Shown in pieces: positions 15,114-20,826 of a DNA stretch of 20,916 bases. The position numbers and the translations under genes are program-made. The notes under the pieces are model-generated. The model worked only from the letters and a program-made list of their open reading frames with translations. It made no database searches and was not told the DNA's origin. The first letter of the stretch is position 1, and each line of letters starts with the position of its first letter. Origin of the DNA: Ktedonobacteraceae bacterium (GTDB taxonomy: Bacteria > Chloroflexota > Ktedonobacteria > Ktedonobacterales > Ktedonobacteraceae); contig JADBKA010000074.1 of the NCBI GenBank assembly GCA_014896635.1, positions 1 to 20,916 on the forward strand, given 5' to 3'.

Positions 15114-15800
15114 GTGACTGCCAACCCTAACGAACATGAGCAGGATGCAAAAGCTATCGCTGAAGTCACATCCCTTCCAGTAGCAAGCAATACCAATGCT
15201 CTGTCAGAGCCGGGCGGGATACATGACCCTCTTGAGCTAAGCGCCCGAATTGAAGGAGTATCAAAGGCACAAGAAGTTGTTGATCAGTTTAACAATCGGA
15301 AACTCGAAGAATTTCCTACGGATCTGGAACTGCATAGAGAAGGACAGAGATTAGGACTTGACTACCTTCGTAAAAACAATCCTGCTGCCTTTGCCAATAC
15401 TACCCAGGCAACCGAACTGCGCGATACATTCGCTAAAATATTTGTCGAAAGCTACAGCGAGTGGCTTGGGCGGGAGACGGGGGACGGGAGAATCCCCAAC
15501 GAAGCAACCAGGAAATTGCACCTTTCTGCTCGCAAAAAAGCGCGTGAAGATAAAAAAGTTGCTGCGGAAAACAGCCAGCTCTCTCTCGATACACGGCGGT
15601 TAACAATTCTGGCAGCGATACGAGCCTACCTGTATTTGTCATATGCAGAGCCGCACTTCTCAGATAATTCCTTGCTCAGCTATGTGCCTCGCATAGAGGA
15701 ATTCTTAAGTGAGTATATAAAAACATACGAGGATGATAGGCAGGAAGAGCAGAATGGGGGTGACGGTCGATCACAAAGACCGGGCGGGTTTCCCCGCTAG
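15114..15800 (+). CDS. Unknown soluble helical protein
   Basis: I do not recognise this protein. From the GTG at 15114 it has 228 residues, is highly charged, has no membrane segment and appears largely alpha-helical (for example LEEFPTDLELHREGQRLGLD, SARKKAREDKKVAAENSQ). The C-terminal part LTILAAIRAYLYLSYAEPHF and VPRIEEFLSEYIKTYEDD is more hydrophobic and could be a folded domain. GTG was chosen because AAAGGA lies 8 bases upstream and the in-frame extension to 14952 is Arg-rich, GC-rich and unlike the rest. A strong promoter and a long leader precede it. It ends in a small GC hairpin (15785-15798). The low GC content links it to the adjacent restriction-modification cassette. Confidence 0.6.
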   Translation: MTANPNEHEQDAKAIAEVTSLPVASNTNALSEPGGIHDPLELSARIEGVSKAQEVVDQFNNRKLEEFPTDLELHREGQRLGLDYLRKNNPAAFANTTQATELRDTFAKIFVESYSEWLGRETGDGRIPNEATRKLHLSARKKAREDKKVAAENSQLSLDTRRLTILAAIRAYLYLSYAEPHFSDNSLLSYVPRIEEFLSEYIKTYEDDRQEEQNGGDGRSQRPGGFPR

Positions 15801-15843
15801 AAGAGAGGAGATAAGAGAACCCAGGATAGATGAAGTTTCCGCT

Positions 15844-16077
15844 ATGATGCCATCAGCGGACCCGGCTTCACAGAAGAGAGAGCCGGCGCGGCGATTGTCA
15901 GCGATATCTATTGTTTTGCTGGCGGGGATCTCGACAGTGCTGGTAGGACTGGCGGTGCTGTCACGGTTCTTCCTGCCTGGGGCGAGTTTCTGGTTTGATC
16001 TTGTGGCGCTGGCGGCCAGCATTGGCATGATTATGATTGGCCTGGTATCCTGGCGGACAGCACGCCGCCGGCTATAG
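15844..16077 (+). CDS. Small two-helix membrane protein
   Basis: A short protein, 78 residues from ATG 15844, with a polar N-terminus (PSADPASQKREPARR) and two hydrophobic helices, ISIVLLAGISTVLVGLAVLS and FDLVALAASIGMIMIGLVSW, ending in TARRRL. The Lys/Arg-rich ends suggest both termini face the cytoplasm. The start is uncertain: the frame is open back to 15733, and GAGAGGAG near 15803 does not sit ahead of a usable start in this frame. No family recognised. It is followed directly by a ribH-derived fragment, so the region has been rearranged. Confidence 0.5.
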   Translation: MMPSADPASQKREPARRLSAISIVLLAGISTVLVGLAVLSRFFLPGASFWFDLVALAASIGMIMIGLVSWRTARRRL

Positions 16078-16085
16078 CGCGCACC

Positions 16086-16160
16086 GGGGCCGCGAATGTG
16101 CCGAGGCTGCAATCGAGATGGCGCGTACCGTGCAGGCGCTGCGCCACGGCGAATACGGCA
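16086..16160 (+). pseudogene. Fragment of a ribH 3' end
   Basis: Bases 16086-16125 match 12597-12636 inside ribH at 38 of 40 positions, and encode the same GRECAEAAIEMAR. Both differences are synonymous (Cys and Ala codons). Downstream the sequence continues in frame as TVQALRHGEYGMLIF, different from the ribH tail in this window, so the source is probably another ribH copy rather than a recent copy of this one. There is no ribH start or body; it is an orphan fragment. Confidence 0.7.
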
Positions 16161-16225
16161 TGCTGATTTTTCACGACCAAGCCGCGACCGAGGCGGTCGG
16201 CGGACCAGGGCGACCCAGGGCGTCC

Positions 16226-16346
16226 GAGCGACCGGGCCAGGGTCGCCTTTCAAGGAGAGGTTTTTGGAGAGGTGTTGGGCCAGGGCGACAAGGAGACAGG
16301 GAGCGACCGGGCCAGGGTCGCCTTTCAAGGAGAGGTTTTTGGAGAG
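16226..16346 (+). repeat. Two identical 46-bp direct repeats, period 75
   Basis: Bases 16226-16271 and 16301-16346 are identical (starting GAGCGACCGGGCCAGGGTCG and ending GAGAGGTTTTTGGAGAG). Between and around them run related GC-rich words such as CCAGGGCGAC and AGGGTCGCC. Related sequence recurs inverted at 17326-17415. No coding sense is evident; it looks like an interspersed genomic repeat family. Two GC hairpins follow at 16389-16408 and 16461-16485. Confidence 0.8.
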
Positions 16347-16388
16347 ACCGAGCTAGGGCGACCGCCAGGGTCGCCCCTACCAGATCTG

Positions 16389-16408
16389 CCGGGCGGCGGC
16401 CCGCCCGG
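16389..16408. repeat. GC-rich hairpin after the repeat block
   Basis: CCGGGCGG and CCGCCCGG form an 8-bp perfect stem with a CGGC loop. A similar CGGGCAG-CGGC-CTGCCCG hairpin occurs near 17251-17268 beside the inverted repeat copy, so the hairpin appears to travel with this repeat family. Confidence 0.55.
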
Positions 16409-16502
16409 CTCTCACACTACCTACCCCTCAGGGGCTGTCCCTGGCCCTCTCCAGCGGGCAGAATCGGGGGAGCCTCATCCGATTCGGGGGGACTCGCCAT
16501 GA

Positions 16503-16596
16503 ATGACTGTGTTGGGAAATTCGCACTCTCTGCTCGCTTTGAGCAGGGATGCTATTCTCTTTTGAGCTTGAGAAACCATTTTCCCAACAGAGTCAT
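16503..16596. mobile_element. 94-bp inverted-repeat element, MITE-like
   Basis: ATGACTGTGTTGGGAAA (16503-16519) and the inverted copy TTTCCCAACAGAGTCAT (16580-16596) match at 16 of 17 positions and bound about 60 bases without a gene. Similar short flanks (ATGA and GAATG) occur at both ends, but a clear target duplication cannot be fixed. It could be a miniature transposon or a transcribed hairpin. Confidence 0.5.
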
Positions 16597-16658
16597 GAAT
16601 GTCGCTCCTAAGCCAGGTTTGGAACGAGTGGGGTTGAATGAAAATGCTTGCTGAAATA

Positions 16659-16967
16659 TTAGTAGGGCCGGATTCTGTAAAGACTCATGTACATGTAGAG
16701 AAGAAAAATAGTCAATGACAGAGAGAGGAAGCCAAGTATCAGGCCACTATAGAGAAATAATCGCACTTTACCAGTAAATGGTTCCTCTTTATTGGTGAAG
16801 AACGTGACAAATCCCATCACAATTGCTGCCAGTGGTGGAAGAAGGTAGACGAGTTGGAGAGGGAATGGAATACGATAAATCACTGGCAACAGATACGTGA
16901 GGTAGAGCATCACGATACTTGCTATACCCAGGCCAAAAGTGATAAGTGCGTTGCGATAGGTCTTCAT
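16659..16967 (-). CDS. Small membrane protein, three predicted helices
   Basis: A 102-residue hydrophobic protein with an excellent ribosome-binding site, AAGGAGGT, 5 bases before the ATG at 16965-16967. Hydrophobic stretches are at about 6-29 (ALITFGLGIASIVMLYLTYL), 36-56 (PLQLVYLLPPLAAIVMGFVT) and 68-92 (VRLFLYSGLILGFLSLSLTI). A short charged loop NKEEPFTGK separates the last two. No conserved catalytic motif is seen; it resembles many unassigned small integral membrane proteins. It stands alone between repeat-rich stretches. Confidence 0.75.
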   Translation of the reverse strand: MKTYRNALITFGLGIASIVMLYLTYLLPVIYRIPFPLQLVYLLPPLAAIVMGFVTFFTNKEEPFTGKVRLFLYSGLILGFLSLSLTIFLLYMYMSLYRIRPY

Positions 16968-17325
16968 CTATACCTCCTTCATGAGCAACATATCATATTT
17001 CTCTCAGAAAGTATACCTGGTTCTTTTACAGAACCGCTATCCTCTCTGAGAGAATGCCAGAACCTGCCACAATTTTTACCAGATGGAGAACCAGAGGGAA
17101 TGCATCATATGGAACAGAGAATGAGGAGCCGCATTCCAGTAGTTCCAGTAGGACACATTGATGGAGCATCCATCACACCATGTCATTTCGGTTCTCTTAC
17201 GGTTCTCTCACGGTCATTATTTGTGGTTCCCACTACTTCTCTTGCTTTATGGCGGGCAGCGGCCTGCCCGTCTCTGTGGGAACCTCTTCGGCATCGTTCT
17301 GGGAGGGGTGGCGCCTGGTGGCGCG
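16968..17325. other. Intergenic region without a supported gene
   Basis: I see no convincing gene. A short tandem repeat GGTTCTCT-TAC / GGTTCTCT-CAC occurs near 17190-17212. The right part (from about 17250) turns GC-rich as it enters the interspersed repeat, including the CGGGCAG-CGGC-CTGCCCG hairpin. Confidence 0.4.
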
Positions 17326-17804
17326 GACCCTGGCCCGGTCGCTCCCTGTCTCCTTGTCGCCCTGATCGCCTCGGTCCGCCGGTCGCCCCAGTCGCTTAAA
17401 ACCTCTCCTTGAAAGGGGCCGGGGCCGCTGCCCGCTCCTGCAAACGACTTCTCATCCCGCTCCAGCGGCTTCAGCGGCCTCATTTCGAGCCGGCTCACCG
17501 GCCCATCCCGGTTTGCATCCATGACCGAGCCATCCGGCAGGACGATCTGCGCCGGATTCCATGCCGCCAGAGACGGATTCACAGTGTCAAGACTCACCGT
17601 CCCCGCCGGAAAATACACCTTGCGCTGCCGCCCACACCCGCTTACCTTCGCTCCACAGCGCCGGAGATGCTTCTTCGCCTCATCCGAGAGCGCCGTGACC
17701 AGCATGCTCTCTATCGGACAGACCAGTCGCCTCGCCGGAAAGATCGGGAGCGGCTCGGTCGGTTCATCTTTTCCATCTTTCTCTCGCCAAACCATTGTCA
17801 TCAT
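17247..17804 (-). CDS. Unknown protein whose C-terminal part is encoded by an inserted repeat
   Basis: The first about 130 residues look like a real protein (FPARRLVCPIESMLVTALSD, then LRRCGAKVSGCGRQRKVYF and SLDTVNPSLAAWNPAQIVL). The remaining about 55 residues are Gly/Pro/Arg-rich and come from the interspersed repeat, so the original C-terminus is probably lost or replaced. GAAGGA lies 7 bases before the ATG at 17804. It follows the 17850-18422 gene by 45 bases on the same strand and probably belongs to that operon. Two cysteines (CGAKVSGCG) are notable, but no family was recognised. Confidence 0.5.
   Translation of the reverse strand: MMTMVWREKDGKDEPTEPLPIFPARRLVCPIESMLVTALSDEAKKHLRRCGAKVSGCGRQRKVYFPAGTVSLDTVNPSLAAWNPAQIVLPDGSVMDANRDGPVSRLEMRPLKPLERDEKSFAGAGSGPGPFQGEVLSDWGDRRTEAIRATRRQGATGPGSAPPGATPPRTMPKRFPQRRAGRCPP
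17326..17415 (-). repeat. Inverted copy of the interspersed repeat
   Basis: Bases 17326-17362 are the exact reverse complement of 16283-16319 (37 of 37), and 17397-17415 that of the CCTTTCAAGGAGAGGTTTT core in both direct copies. The copies therefore face each other about 1 kb apart, with the membrane protein gene between them. The repeat forms the 3' part of the adjacent minus-strand reading frame. Confidence 0.8.
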
Positions 17805-17849
17805 CTTTCCATCCTTCTCTCTATTTCACCGGATTTCATACGATTGCTG

Positions 17850-18422
17850 CTACAATAGGCGAGGATCATCTTCGTGGACCAGCAGGTAGCCCGGAACAAC
17901 GAAGTCCTGCACACGCAAGCCTTCGGGACAGGGCGTGAAATACTGCTGCTTCAGTTCGGGATACTGCGCAAGCCAGGGCTGCGCCATCTGGGCCGCCTGC
18001 TCCTGATCGCGCGCGTAGACGAGATGATACCGCTCACGTGGCACCGGCACCAGCGCGCCGCGCGCCGCTGCCGCCGCCACCGGGGCCAGCGCCTCCGCCG
18101 GCACCGCCACCCCCGGCACTGCTACTCCCGCGCTCCCCTGCTCTCCATTCCCGGCGCTGCCACTTCCGACTCGCACCACCCACAGCAACAGATGCTCTTC
18201 CCACGTTACAATCTCGACTTGCGCCAGCGTCAACAGTCGGTTGGTAAAGCGCGAGAGCGTGTTGAGGATACGCTCGGCCTCGCGGCGAAAAATGGGCAAC
18301 TGTTGCAGGGCGCGATAAACCGTCTCGGTGGAAACCTTCGCGTTGGCGGCAATGTAAGGCGGATCAAATGGATGCAGCGTGTAGAGCTGCTCCAGCGTGA
18401 CTTTTTTCCTGCGCTCGCGCAT
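17850..18422 (-). CDS. Unknown protein with N-terminal helix-turn-helix-like region
   Basis: A 190-residue protein, not recognised. Residues about 8-55 (VTLEQLYTLHPFDPPYIAAN and AKVSTETVYRALQQLPIFRR) look like a helix-turn-helix used for DNA binding. The middle (about 85-125) is a low-complexity Gly/Ala/Val/Pro linker. The C-terminal part (RYHLVYARDQEQAAQMAQPW and PGYLLVHEDD) is a small folded-looking domain. GGAGAGGGAG precedes the ATG at 18420-18422. It is the middle gene of a three-gene minus-strand set starting at 18657. A plus-strand frame over the same bases is judged a shadow because this protein has the more natural composition. Confidence 0.6.
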   Translation of the reverse strand: MRERRKKVTLEQLYTLHPFDPPYIAANAKVSTETVYRALQQLPIFRREAERILNTLSRFTNRLLTLAQVEIVTWEEHLLLWVVRVGSGSAGNGEQGSAGVAVPGVAVPAEALAPVAAAAARGALVPVPRERYHLVYARDQEQAAQMAQPWLAQYPELKQQYFTPCPEGLRVQDFVVPGYLLVHEDDPRLL

Positions 18423-18444
18423 ACTCCCTCTCCTTCCTTTTCCT

Positions 18445-18657
18445 CTATCCCATCACCTTCTTGTATGTCTCGAAAGTCCACTCCATCGCTTCCTGCTCCC
18501 CCACGATCTCCGCCAGCCGCCGCTGAATCGCTTCGATGCTCATATAGCGGTGCTGGATGTACTCGTGCGGGCTGCTAATCGCATACCCGCTCAGACCATT
18601 CTGCATGGCCTGGCATTCTTCCTCTATGCGCCGCATCAGTTGCGCAACTTCACTCAC
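18445..18657 (-). CDS. Small unknown helical protein
   Basis: A 70-residue protein starting at GTG (18655-18657) with AAGGAG 6 bases upstream. It is strongly helical and amphipathic (VAQLMRRIEEECQAMQNGLS, then YMSIEAIQRRLAEIVGEQEA), with SGYAISSPHEYIQHRYM in the centre. No motif identifies it. It is first in the minus-strand set and divergent from the XRE gene across the operator array, so the XRE protein may regulate it. Confidence 0.6.
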   Translation of the reverse strand: MSEVAQLMRRIEEECQAMQNGLSGYAISSPHEYIQHRYMSIEAIQRRLAEIVGEQEAMEWTFETYKKVMG

Positions 18658-18688
18658 GTCGAACTCCTTTCCTGACGACTATCAATGT

Positions 18689-18742
18689 AAGTAGCTACTT
18701 TGAAAGATATACTTCTGAGTAGCTACTTGAAAGTATGTACTT
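18689..18742. promoter_or_regulatory. Array of three palindromic operators between divergent transcripts
   Basis: AAGTAGCTACTT (18689-18700), AGTAGCTACT (18718-18727) and AAGTATGTACTT (18731-18742) are palindromes of one type, centred 28 and 14 bases apart. They lie between the minus-strand three-gene set and the XRE gene. Repeated AAGTA/TACTT half-sites at near-helical spacings suggest cooperative binding by a dimeric regulator, most simply the adjacent XRE protein. Confidence 0.65.
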
Positions 18743-18754
18743 CCAGATGATCTT

Positions 18755-18781
18755 TTGTCAATTACCTTTCCCTGATACAAT
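18755..18781 (+). promoter_or_regulatory. Possible promoter of the XRE gene
   Basis: TTGTCA (18755-18760) and TACAAT (18776-18781) are 15 bases apart, a little short of ideal. The -10 ends 6 bases before the ATG at 18788, so the message would be leaderless or nearly so, as for the restriction-modification controller gene. Confidence 0.4.
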
Positions 18782-18787
18782 TGTTTT

Positions 18788-19045
18788 ATGTTGAGATTAC
18801 GGATAAAAGAAGTGGCCCACGAAAAGAAGTTTAGCCAGGGGAGACTTGCACGAGCGGCTGACGTTGCATCAAATACGGTGAGGGCTATTTATCGAAACCC
18901 ATACCACAAAGTATCAATAGTGACAATCAATAAACTAGCAAAGGCTCTTGATGTACCTGTGACCGAGCTGATAGAAGATGTCACAGAAGATTTTGCACGG
19001 GCTGAGCAAGAGCAAATAGGGAATGATGAAGAGGAAGATGACTAG
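18788..19045 (+). CDS. XRE-family transcriptional regulator
   Basis: An 85-residue Cro/C1-type helix-turn-helix protein: LRIKEVAHEKKFSQGRLARA, then ADVASNTVRAIYRNPYHKVS and INKLAKALDVPVTELIED. The C-terminal tail is acidic (EEEDD). No Shine-Dalgarno sequence is visible, fitting a leaderless message. The gene is divergent from the three-gene minus-strand set, with three matching palindromes in the shared region, so it is probably an autoregulator and regulator of that set. Ligand or target is unknown. Confidence 0.82.
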   Translation: MLRLRIKEVAHEKKFSQGRLARAADVASNTVRAIYRNPYHKVSIVTINKLAKALDVPVTELIEDVTEDFARAEQEQIGNDEEEDD

Positions 19046-19229
19046 AGTTCCTGTCAAGATCTTTTAATGAAGTTCTCCTGATTCTGGCACGGCCATCATA
19101 TAGGACGTATATCTTATTTGTAGTTGATCCAGAATTTTCTGTGTATACTCCCATCATGAGCGAAACACATTGACATAAGATTTTTAGGAATGGAATGTGA
19201 TGGAGCCATCATAGAGGGTGAGATAAAAC

Positions 19230-19781
19230 ATGGGAGATATACACGATGTTCTTCTAAATCTCCTGGCTAATGCCATCTGGCTGCCTATTGGCGCATTGCT
19301 TGCTTACCTCTTGTTTCTCATCCGAGTTCGTCTTCCTCATAGAAGGCTCTGGCGTTTAAAAGATCCTTCACGTCTCGTCGTCTGTTCTGCAACTTCCACA
19401 ATGACAAATACAGGCGTATACCAGCGGCCAGCGACAGGCGTAGGGCAGCTACGAGCCTTAGTTTTAGCTACCAGATCTCTTCATAATGCCTACAGGGAAC
19501 AATTAGATATCCAGAATATATTGCTTTCCAGAGAGCCGCTCCATGAACATATCGAGAATGACATGCTGCTGCTTGGTGGACCAAAAAATAATGAAGTTGC
19601 GGCAAAATTCCTCGAATTGCTTCATGATGAGCAACCGATCAAAGTAATAGGTAATGCAATTATCTGGCGCACAAATCATGTAAATGGACAGTGGCTTGAC
19701 CAGGGAGCAAACTATTATGAAGGGCATGCCATCAATCGCAAGATACCGTCGGAATGGCCTCTGAAGCCCGTTAGGGATTGA
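19230..19781 (+). CDS. Membrane-anchored protein truncated by a CRISPR repeat
   Basis: The 183-residue frame starts at ATG 19230 (upstream GAGGGTGAG) with one N-terminal membrane helix (about 12-32, AIWLPIGALLAYLLFLIRVR). A soluble domain follows with strand-like VVCSATSTM, a helix LRALVLATRSLHNAYREQ, and ENDMLLLGGPKNNEVAAKFL near residue 110, which looks like a Rossmann-type nucleotide-binding segment. The last 12 residues and the stop come from the first CRISPR repeat (19748-19784), so the natural C-terminus is missing. I do not recognise the family firmly; the GGPKNN motif would be the best search handle. TTGACA at 19170-19175 is a possible -35 without a matching -10. Confidence 0.6.
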   Translation: MGDIHDVLLNLLANAIWLPIGALLAYLLFLIRVRLPHRRLWRLKDPSRLVVCSATSTMTNTGVYQRPATGVGQLRALVLATRSLHNAYREQLDIQNILLSREPLHEHIENDMLLLGGPKNNEVAAKFLELLHDEQPIKVIGNAIIWRTNHVNGQWLDQGANYYEGHAINRKIPSEWPLKPVRD

Positions 19782-19924
19782 AACACAGCAAAACGTAACG
19801 AGCTCATTTGGTTCCTCACGTCGGAATGACCGCTGAAGCCCGTCTGGGATTGAAACGTCACGAGCAGATGGGTCATGAGGGTGCCGGAGCCGTCGGAATG
19901 ACCGCTGAAGCCCGTCTGGGATTG
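19748..19924 (+). CRISPR. CRISPR segment A, three repeats and two spacers
   Basis: Repeats at 19748-19784, 19820-19856 and 19892-19924 begin GTCGGAATG, contain GAAGCCCGT and end GGGATTGAAAC; the full repeat is 37 bases. Both spacers (19785-19819, 19857-19891) are 35 bases. The first repeat has several substitutions, and the third loses its last four bases (TGAG in place of AAAC), as expected for a leader-distal end on the plus strand. The ATTGAAAC terminus is typical of crRNA handles in type I and III systems. No cas gene and no normal leader are present in the window; the place of the leader is taken by the truncated gene. Confidence 0.93.
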
Positions 19925-19950
19925 TGAGAAGGCTGAAGATGTGGTATCAT
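19922..19950 (+). promoter_or_regulatory. hicAB promoter whose -35 lies in the degenerate CRISPR repeat
   Basis: TTGTGA (19922-19927) and TATCAT (19945-19950) are 17 bases apart. TTG is the end of GGGATTG in the third repeat; the altered bases TGA complete the hexamer. Transcription would start near 19957, 31 bases ahead of hicA. A normal repeat (TTGAAA) would also be a possible -35, so repeat sequence itself supplies promoter function. Confidence 0.55.
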
Positions 19951-19987
19951 GGGGTCAGAAGAGGATTGCAGAGACGCAGGGAACGCG

Positions 19988-20191
19988 ATGCCGGTCAAAG
20001 TCCGACAACTCAAAGCGCAATTGGCAAAAGCCGGTTTTTCCTGGCGACCAGGCAAGGGGAGCCATACCGTCTGGACCCATCCTGCTCTGCCGGAACTAGA
20101 GCTTACCTTGAGCGGCAATGATGGAAACGACGCCAAACCTTACCAGATCAAGGATGTGCGCAATGCTTTACGGCTTCTGAACAGAGGTTGA
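19988..20191 (+). CDS. hicA: HicA-family mRNA interferase toxin
   Basis: A 67-residue HicA toxin, a double-stranded-RNA-binding-fold ribonuclease that cleaves mRNA. The diagnostic features are VRQLKAQLAKAGFSWRPGKG followed by SHTVWTHP with catalytic H26, and a C-terminal helix IKDVRNALRLL. The ATG at 19988 is preferred over the upstream in-frame ATG at 19949 because AGGGA lies just before it and the family usually starts at this point. hicB follows after 3 bases on the same strand, in the usual toxin-then-antitoxin order. The pair lies between two CRISPR segments. Confidence 0.92.
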   Translation: MPVKVRQLKAQLAKAGFSWRPGKGSHTVWTHPALPELELTLSGNDGNDAKPYQIKDVRNALRLLNRG

Positions 20192-20194
20192 AAG

Positions 20195-20407
20195 ATGAAC
20201 AGCAAACATTACTCAATGCTTATTCAATGGAGTAACGAAGATCAGGTATATGTCGTGACCGTCCCCGAACTGCCCGGCTGTCGCACGCACGGTGAAACCT
20301 ACGAAGAGGCGGTTAAGCAGGGACAGGACGCCATCGAGAGCTGGCTCATGGTTGCCCAGGAGTTAGGCCGTCCTATTCCCCCACCCAGAACACTCGTTCT
20401 TACCTGA
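20195..20407 (+). CDS. hicB: HicB-family antitoxin, short form
   Basis: A 70-residue HicB antitoxin with the partial RNase-H-like fold that binds HicA: YSMLIQWSNEDQVYVVTVPE, then LPGCRTHGETYEEAVKQGQD and AIESWLMVAQELGRPIP. It ends after the fold and lacks the C-terminal ribbon-helix-helix or HTH DNA-binding domain that larger HicB proteins use for autorepression, so this operon may be regulated in another way. GAGG sits about 7 bases ahead of the ATG. The coding sequence ends just before a decayed CRISPR repeat (20412). Confidence 0.92.
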   Translation: MNSKHYSMLIQWSNEDQVYVVTVPELPGCRTHGETYEEAVKQGQDAIESWLMVAQELGRPIPPPRTLVLT

Positions 20408-20411
20408 TCTT

Positions 20412-20657
20412 ATCACGAGTGCCTGTATTGCCCGTCTGAGGTGACACGTTGAGGCGGAGATGTGCGCTAGTTCGCCGAATCGTCGGAATGGCCTCTCTTG
20501 CCCGTCTGGGATTGAAACAGGGATCTTTAAGTATTGTCGCGCTGATTCCACCGGGTCGGAATGGCTTCTCTTGCCCGTCTGGGATTGAAACGACGTCCCT
20601 GGGCTCAAGAAATGAGAGCAACTCCTGTCGGAATGACCGCTCTAGCCCGTTCGGGAT
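20412..20657 (+). CRISPR. CRISPR segment B, two intact and two degenerate repeats
   Basis: Intact 37-base repeats lie at 20482-20518 and 20555-20591, starting GTCGGAATGG and ending GGGATTGAAAC, with CTCTTGCCCGTCTG in the middle. A degenerate repeat (20627-20657) retains GTCGGAATGACCGCT and TCGGGAT. A decayed repeat at about 20412-20447 retains TTGCCCGTCTG and GACAC and is spaced correctly. Spacers are about 34 bases (20448-20481), 36 bases (20519-20554) and 35 bases (20592-20626). Segment B repeats differ from segment A at five central positions, so the two are related subfamilies rather than identical copies. No cas gene is seen. Confidence 0.9.
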
Positions 20658-20704
20658 GGTGGGGTGTGACGCCCCGACCCACCACCGTACCCGCCGGGAT
20701 ACGG
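20658..20704. repeat. Tandem hairpins after CRISPR segment B
   Basis: GGTGGG (20658-20663) pairs with CCCACC (20678-20683), and CCGTA (20685-20689) pairs with TACGG (20700-20704), with an inner CC/GG. These two adjacent GC-rich hairpins follow the last degenerate repeat and could terminate array transcription, though no T-tract follows, or be the end of an unrecognised element. Confidence 0.4.
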
Positions 20705-20780
20705 TGAATATCCTACGCTGAACTGCCTCACCCACTTCTCCCCCCCCCCATAAAGAAATAGTGAGAGACTGGATTTTCTC

Positions 20781-20809
20781 TTGCAAATAGAACAAATGTT
20801 TGATATACT
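20781..20809 (+). promoter_or_regulatory. Strong extended -10 promoter
   Basis: TTGCAA (20781-20786), a 17-base spacer and TATACT (20804-20809) preceded by TGA (extended -10 TGN). It would start transcription near 20816, just upstream of an open frame at 20827. Confidence 0.65.
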
Positions 20810-20826
20810 GGTAAAGGATAAGGCAG

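Noticed and set aside
16037..16654. 205-residue plus-strand open frame
   Set aside because: It is a composite of the ribH fragment and GC-rich repeats, including repeated PGQGRLSRRGFWR, not a natural protein.
17874..18578. 234-residue plus-strand open frame
   Set aside because: It lies antisense to two minus-strand genes that have good ribosome-binding sites and more natural protein composition.
19857..19964. Possible targeting of the hicA promoter by spacer 2 of segment A
   Set aside because: ATGGGTCATGAGG in the spacer and ATGGGGTCAGAAGAGG upstream of hicA are only loosely similar with gaps; this is not convincing without a computed alignment.
20400..20795. 131-residue minus-strand open frame
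   Set aside because: It reads through the CRISPR repeats in reverse; its repeated IPDGQE and FNPRRAR words come from repeat DNA.
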